Source: Mesorhizobium waimense
Lineage (GTDB): Bacteria; Pseudomonadota; Alphaproteobacteria; Rhizobiales; Rhizobiaceae
Reading direction: 5' to 3'
NCBI RefSeq assembly: GCF_003601975.1
Contig: NZ_QZWZ01000009.1
Location: 62,001 to 126,000, forward strand
Length of the DNA stretch: 64,000 nt
In this document: positions 60,086 through 64,000 of the stretch, piece by piece
Numbering within the stretch: position 1 is the first letter of the stretch
How the letters are laid out: each line of letters opens with the position of its first letter
Notes under the pieces: generated by a model
The model's database searches: none
What the model saw: only the letters and a program-made list of their open reading frames with translations
What the model was told of the DNA's origin: nothing
Program-made: the position numbers and the translations under genes

Positions 60086-60723
60086 ACTAGGAACGGATTG
60101 GTCCTCCGCTCCTCGCCAAAGCGACCGCCGGGGCCGTGGCCGCAGATGAAGCCAATGTCGTCGCCGAGCGGCAGAAGCTTCTCCTTGATCGAGGCGATCA
60201 GTGCCGCATGGTCGCCGCCGGGCAGATCGGTGCGGCCGACCGAACCGCGAAACAGAACATCGCCGACATGGGCGAACTTGGCCGCCCGGTTGTAGTAGAC
60301 CACGTGGCCCGGCGCATGACCCGGACAGTGCAGGACTTCGAATGAATGCGCTCCGAATGACACGGTCTCGCCTTCGGTGAGGAACCGGTCGGGCACGCAA
60401 TTGCGCACGGCATCGGTGATGCCAAAGCGCTTTGCCTGGTTCTCCAGATTGGCAAGCAGCGGCCGGTCGGCCTCATGCGGGCCGATTATGTCGACGCCGA
60501 GCGCCTCCTTCAACTCCATTGCACCGCCGGCGTGATCGATATGGCCGTGCGTGATCCAGATCGCGCCCGCGGTGATCGCATTGTCCTTCAAAACCGCCAG
60601 CACCTTGTCGATGTCGCCGCCCGGGTCGACGACGACACCTTGTTTGTCGTCCATGTCGAACAGGATCGTGCAATTCTGCTGGAACGGCGTGACCGGCACG
60701 ATACCGGCATTGAGCTGACCCAT
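60082..60723 (-). CDS. MBL-fold metallo-hydrolase (glyoxalase II-like)
   Basis: The 213-residue protein has the metallo-beta-lactamase motif THGHIDHAGG (H-x-H-x-D-H), then a C-terminal region with HCPGHAPGHVVYY, HVGDVLFRGSVGRTDLPGG and the last His in ICGHGPGG. It resembles YcbL-type small glyoxalase-II-like enzymes acting on glutathione thioesters or similar. ATG at 60721-60723 gives the family start GQLNAGIVPVTPFQQNC; a longer upstream frame lacks a ribosome site. The stop TAG lies inside a palindromic repeat. It is convergent with the BA14K gene. Confidence 0.88.
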   Translation of the reverse strand: MGQLNAGIVPVTPFQQNCTILFDMDDKQGVVVDPGGDIDKVLAVLKDNAITAGAIWITHGHIDHAGGAMELKEALGVDIIGPHEADRPLLANLENQAKRFGITDAVRNCVPDRFLTEGETVSFGAHSFEVLHCPGHAPGHVVYYNRAAKFAHVGDVLFRGSVGRTDLPGGDHAALIASIKEKLLPLGDDIGFICGHGPGGRFGEERRTNPFLV

Positions 60724-60901
60724 GTCTGTCCTTTCGCTGTGCTCGAGCGAGGCGCGCATCGCACGACGAGCGGCCTCTTGAACCTGGCCTGATGTAGAGA
60801 CAGATGCGAACGCCGTCCACCGGGCCGGCAGGTCGAGGCGAATGGCCAAAACAAATGGGCGGCCGAAGCCGCCCATGCGAAAAGCTCTGATGTCTCGAGG
60901 C

Positions 60902-61219
60902 TTACTTTTTCATCGCATTCATGACCGCGCCGATGATGCCGGTCAGGATGGCGCCGCCGCCAGCGCCGCCGACGATGTTTTCCAGGTTCAACGCGCTGCC
61001 CAATCCGCCCGCTGCCGCCGCAGCCGCTGCCGGATCGACCGTACCGCCGCCCAGCAGGCTGCCGAGGATGGCCGCGCCGCCGACACCGCCAATGGCGCCA
61101 CCCAGGATTTTGGGAAGCTGACCCAACGCCGCTTGCTTGAGCGCCGCGCCCACCGCCTGACCACCGATGATACCCGTAATCACCTGAACAATGATCGGAA
61201 GAAGCGTGTTCATGTCCAT
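60902..61219 (-). CDS. Small Gly/Ala-rich hydrophobic protein
   Basis: The 105-residue protein consists of hydrophobic, glycine- and alanine-rich stretches (VQVITGIIGGQAVGAALKQAA, ILGGAIGGVGGAAILGSLLGGG, PAAAAAAAGGLGSALNLENIVGGAGGGAILTGIIGAVMNAM). It resembles membrane-associated or amyloid-like glycine-zipper proteins. I do not recognise a named function; the repeats of I-L-G-G and V-G-G suggest helix packing in a membrane. GAGGG precedes ATG 61217-61219. It lies downstream of ilvE on the same strand with a terminator between them. Confidence 0.7.
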   Translation of the reverse strand: MDMNTLLPIIVQVITGIIGGQAVGAALKQAALGQLPKILGGAIGGVGGAAILGSLLGGGTVDPAAAAAAAGGLGSALNLENIVGGAGGGAILTGIIGAVMNAMKK

Positions 61220-61311
61220 ATTAGCAGTCCCTCCATGACTGTCAGCCTCCCGGGCCGACGCCATCATGAGACGCTGAATTGGATGAAAGTCAAATGCAGA
61301 AACCCTGAAAT

Positions 61312-61337
61312 AAAAGGGGCGGTTCGAAAACCGCCCC
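61312..61337 (-). terminator. Rho-independent terminator of ilvE
   Basis: GGGGCGGTT (61316-61324), tetraloop CGAA, AACCGCCCC form a perfect 9-bp stem, with TTTT on the minus strand after it. It lies 28 bases past the ilvE stop. Confidence 0.85.
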
Positions 61338-61364
61338 TAGTCGATTAAAAAGCTGTGACTTTCG

Positions 61365-62258
61365 CTATTCTGCGGCGATCGCATGCTTCGGCTGAACGGC
61401 CGCAGAATAGTCGTTCATCAGTGACTTGGCGATCTCGCCGACCTCGAATCGGTAAGGTCCGATTTCCGCCACGGGCGTTACTTCAGCCGCCGTCCCGGTG
61501 AGGAAGCACTGCTCGAAGCCTTCGAGTTCTTCCGGCATGATGACGCGCTCGATCACCTCGATCCCACGATCCTTGGCAAGGCCGATGACCGTACGGCGGG
61601 TGATGCCGTCGAGGAAGCAATCGGGCTTCGGCGTATGGATCTTGCCGTCCTTGACGAAGAAGATGTTGGCGCCGGTTGCTTCCGCGACTTGGCCGCGCCA
61701 GTCGAGCATCATGGCGTCGGCATAGCCCTTGGCCTCGGCTGCATGTTTGGACATGGTGCAGATCATGTAGAGGCCGGAGGCCTTCGACTTCGACGGCGCG
61801 GTGCGCGGGTCGGGGCGGCGCCATTCCGCCATGTCGAGGCGGATGCCCTTCAGCTTCTGCGCCGGGTCGAAATAGCTCGGCCACTGCCAGATGGCGATGG
61901 CGCAATTGATGCGGTTGTTCTGCGCCGATACGCCCATCTGCTCGCTGCCGCGCCAGGCGATCGGGCGCACATAGGCGTCCTGAAAACCTTGCTTCTTCAA
62001 GAGCGTGCGGCAAGCGTCGTCGAGTTCGGCGACCGAATAGGGTATCTTGAAGCCTAGCAGACGCGCCGATTCATGCAGGCGCTCGGTATGTTCGGTGAGC
62101 TTGAAGATCTCGCCGCCATAGGCCCGCTCGCCCTCGAAAACGGCGCTGGCGTAGTGCAGGCCGTGGGTCAGGACATGGACCTTGGCGTCGGCCCATTTGA
62201 CGAACTCGCCGTTCATCCAGATGAAGCCGTCCAACTGGTCAAAAGGAACGGATGCCAT
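61365..62258 (-). CDS. ilvE: Branched-chain amino acid aminotransferase
   Basis: The 297-residue fold-type IV PLP enzyme has LTHGLHYASAVFEGERAY, the region around SKSKASGLYM with the cofactor lysine, EATGANIFFVKDGKIHTP and the C-terminal FLTGTAAEVTPVAEIG. It moves the amino group between glutamate and the 2-oxo acids of leucine, isoleucine and valine. ATG at 62256-62258 is preceded by GGGAGG; a longer frame from 62342 lacks such a site. It is monocistronic with a strong terminator and lies 246 bases from the divergent MarR gene. Confidence 0.94.
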   Translation of the reverse strand: MASVPFDQLDGFIWMNGEFVKWADAKVHVLTHGLHYASAVFEGERAYGGEIFKLTEHTERLHESARLLGFKIPYSVAELDDACRTLLKKQGFQDAYVRPIAWRGSEQMGVSAQNNRINCAIAIWQWPSYFDPAQKLKGIRLDMAEWRRPDPRTAPSKSKASGLYMICTMSKHAAEAKGYADAMMLDWRGQVAEATGANIFFVKDGKIHTPKPDCFLDGITRRTVIGLAKDRGIEVIERVIMPEELEGFEQCFLTGTAAEVTPVAEIGPYRFEVGEIAKSLMNDYSAAVQPKHAIAAE

Positions 62259-62504
62259 GATAACCTCCCGCGGGTGCCACCCCGCATATCGTTGTATCGT
62301 TGTGTATTTCGTATCAGCCGCACCAAGCGACCGGGTTCTCAAAGCGTAAGCGGATATTTAAGGTCTGGCAAACTCAGGAAGTTCCGGAAAAACGACATCC
62401 TCTTGCCTTTTCGTTCGCAATCCGCCGAAAAGCTTGCCAAAAATTACCATTGCTGGGAAATTGCGTCAATAGTACTGACATATTCCCCTTCGCATGGAGA
62501 CGAG

Positions 62505-63038
62505 ATGACGGATCGAAGCCCCGCAGCCAGAAAACCGATCAGGACGGCGATCACCGACGAGGACGGCATCGACTTCGCCATCATCGAACTGTTTTTCTTT
62601 GCCTATCGCGACTTCACCTCCGATCCGGATCAGATCCTGGCCGACTACGGCTTTGGCCGCGCCCATCACCGCGTCCTGCATTTCGTCAACCGCAGGCCTG
62701 GCCTGACGGTGGCCGAGCTGCTCGACGTGCTGAAGATCACCAAGCAGAGCCTGGCGCGCGTGCTCAAGCAGCTGATCGACACCGATCACATCGTCCAGTT
62801 GCAGGGCCCTCGCGACCGCCGTCAGCGCGAACTCTACCCGACCGCCAGGGGCCGTGCGCTGGCGCTGGCGCTGGCGCGGCCACAGTCACGCCGCATCCGT
62901 GCTGCATTGGAGGATTCCGGAACCAACGAACGTGCCTCGATCGAACGCTTCCTGGAAGCGATGGTCAATCCGGAACTAAGAGCGCAGATTGACATTGTGC
63001 CTGCGAAAATATCGGGGAAGAGCCATGGAGACCATTGA
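62505..63038 (+). CDS. MarR family transcriptional regulator
   Basis: The 177-residue winged-helix protein has FGRAHHRVLHFVNRRPGLTVAELLDVLKITKQSLARVLKQLIDTDHIVQLQGPRDRRQRELYPTARGRALA, the MarR DNA-binding core including the D-x-R-x-x-x-L wing. An N-terminal 30-residue charged extension precedes the helical dimer arm. GGAGACGAG lies before ATG 62505. The end overlaps the response-regulator start by 14 bases, so this regulator is in one operon with a two-component system, an arrangement that suggests control of that system or of a shared regulon. The ligand is unknown. Confidence 0.9.
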   Translation: MTDRSPAARKPIRTAITDEDGIDFAIIELFFFAYRDFTSDPDQILADYGFGRAHHRVLHFVNRRPGLTVAELLDVLKITKQSLARVLKQLIDTDHIVQLQGPRDRRQRELYPTARGRALALALARPQSRRIRAALEDSGTNERASIERFLEAMVNPELRAQIDIVPAKISGKSHGDH

Positions 63039-63744
63039 GAGGGTTGATCATCCGACAGCACCGGACGATGACGCGCCGCATCTGCTTGTGGTCGATGACG
63101 ACACCCGTATCCGCAACCTACTGAAGCAGTACCTGTCCGAGAACGGCTTTCGCGTCACCGTTGCCGGAAACTCCGGCGAGGCCAGGCGCAAGCTTGCCGG
63201 TCTCGATTTCGACCTGCTTGTGCTCGACGTGATGATGCCGGGCGAAACCGGCGTCGATCTCACCAAGGCGCTGCGGGCGGACAAGAACGTGCCGATCCTC
63301 ATGCTCACCGCGCTGTCCGAGACCGACAGCCGCATCACCGGGCTCGAGGCCGGCGCCGACGACTATCTGCCGAAGCCGTTCGACCCGCGCGAGCTGATCC
63401 TGCGCATCAACAACATCCTGCGCCGCGGCGGCCCCGCGACGACGCCGAAGGTCGAGCAATTGGTGTTCGGCCCCTATACGTTCCAGATCGCCAGGCGCGA
63501 ACTGAAGCGCGGCGGCGAGGCGCTGAAGCTGACCGACCGCGAGCAGGAGATCCTGGCGATCTTCGCGGCGCGGGCCGGCGAGACGATCCCGCGCCACGAA
63601 CTGGTCGGCGACGATTCGGAAGTCGGCGAGCGCACCATCGACGTCCAGATCAACCGCCTGCGCCGCAAGATCGAGCGCGATCCGTCTAACCCGGTCTGGC
63701 TGCAGACCGTGCGCGGTATTGGGTATCGGCTCAGCGTGGAATAG
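63025..63744 (+). CDS. OmpR-family response regulator
   Basis: The 239-residue protein has a receiver domain with the acidic pair in VVDDD (24-26), phospho-acceptor Asp68 (LLVLDVMMPGETG), the Thr of MLTALSE and Lys in LPKPFDP. A C-terminal winged helix with RRELKRGGEALKLTDREQEIL, DVQINRLRRKIERDPSNPVWLQTVRGIGYRL follows. It binds DNA when phosphorylated by its kinase. The histidine kinase gene begins 51 bases downstream. The overlap with the MarR gene makes a three-gene operon. I cannot name the system with certainty from the sequence. Confidence 0.93.
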   Translation: METIERVDHPTAPDDDAPHLLVVDDDTRIRNLLKQYLSENGFRVTVAGNSGEARRKLAGLDFDLLVLDVMMPGETGVDLTKALRADKNVPILMLTALSETDSRITGLEAGADDYLPKPFDPRELILRINNILRRGGPATTPKVEQLVFGPYTFQIARRELKRGGEALKLTDREQEILAIFAARAGETIPRHELVGDDSEVGERTIDVQINRLRRKIERDPSNPVWLQTVRGIGYRLSVE

Positions 63745-63795
63745 GATGCCCGTGAAGGCCCTTTTCTGAACGGCCATCGACGAGCGGAAGGGCGA

Positions 63796-64000
63796 ATGGC
63801 GACCACGCAGCTGGACAGGCCGGGAAATGGCGGCTTGAGCGATCGCTTGATGCGAAAACTGAAGGCCATGCCGCGCGCCTGGACCCGGTTCTGGCGCCTC
63901 GTTGCCCTTTACATGCCGAAGCGGCTCTATGCCCGCTCGCTGATTATCGTCATTGCGCCGATGATCCTGTTGCAGTCGGTGGTCGCCTTTGTCTTCATGG
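63796..64000 (+). CDS. Sensor histidine kinase (N-terminal part)
   Basis: The first 68 residues are visible before the window ends. They comprise a charged cytoplasmic N-terminus (MATTQLDRPGNGGLSDRL..), an amphipathic segment with PRAWTRFWRLVALYMPKRLYARSL, and the start of a transmembrane helix LIIVIAPMILLQSVVAFVFM. MPKRLYARSLIIVIAPMIL is typical of EnvZ-type membrane kinases of rhizobia. It follows the response regulator by 51 bases, so it is its likely partner. The catalytic part lies outside. Confidence 0.85.
   Translation, partial: MATTQLDRPGNGGLSDRLMRKLKAMPRAWTRFWRLVALYMPKRLYARSLIIVIAPMILLQSVVAFVFM

Overview
The window reads as chromosomal DNA of a GC-rich alphaproteobacterium of the order Hyphomicrobiales, most likely Mesorhizobium or a close relative. 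I infer this from the lsrB-trxB-lrp cluster with an AbcR-type small RNA locus beside it, from families typical of rhizobia (BA14K, extensin-like, DUF3775, LssY_C, DUF1127, a variant EF-G), and from dispersed intergenic palindromes of the kind common in Mesorhizobium. No database was searched. I saw no rRNA, tRNA, CRISPR array or intact insertion sequence.

Layout. 1-5.5 kb: a phage-type gene end, an animal-type haem peroxidase flanked by two copies of an operator-like palindrome, a GNAT acetyltransferase with a lytic transglycosylase lipoprotein, an alkylated-DNA methyltransferase and a cold-shock gene. 5.8-12 kb: a glutathione transferase, two overlapping stand-alone EAL-type genes, an aspartate aminotransferase, a cupin, a membrane methyltransferase and a hydrolase. 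12-18 kb: an EF-G paralogue with altered GTPase motifs, the AbcR-like sRNA region, and lsrB, trxB and lrp. 18-24.6 kb: the heptose locus (gmhB, gmhA, hldE on the minus strand; hldD, waaF, waaC on the plus strand), supplying ADP-heptose and adding it to the lipopolysaccharide core.

24.8-31 kb: greA, secreted and envelope proteins (TPR protein, two extensin-like M15-type proteins, LssY_C protein) and a CorC/HlyC transporter-like protein. 31-42.4 kb: a flavin monooxygenase, a GH144-like glucanase, two oxidoreductase/HxlR regulator pairs, a thioesterase, a three-gene overlapping operon that looks like sugar-acid catabolism, and a lipid kinase. 42.4-49 kb: a sparsely coding stretch with an orphan terminator, several secreted proteins of unknown function, a SemiSWEET transporter, and a DUF2314 gene broken by two compensating frameshifts.

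49-55.7 kb: uvrB with long extensions and a palindromic repeat inserted into its coding sequence, then an ABC-F ATPase preceded by a 21-codon leader ORF with a very strong ribosome-binding site (candidate translational attenuation), then small stress-type genes. 55.7-64 kb: a TPR-sulfotransferase, a lipoprotein with two Kazal-type domains, two neighbouring cold-shock genes sharing an upstream box, a BA14K protein, a metallo-hydrolase, ilvE, and a MarR/response-regulator/histidine-kinase operon cut by the window end.

Two families of palindromic repeats are scattered between genes. One (three copies) lies each time between convergent genes, and its edge supplies a stop codon. The other (TCTCCCC-type, four places) includes the copy inside uvrB. 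Starts were chosen from visible ribosome-binding sites and family N-termini.
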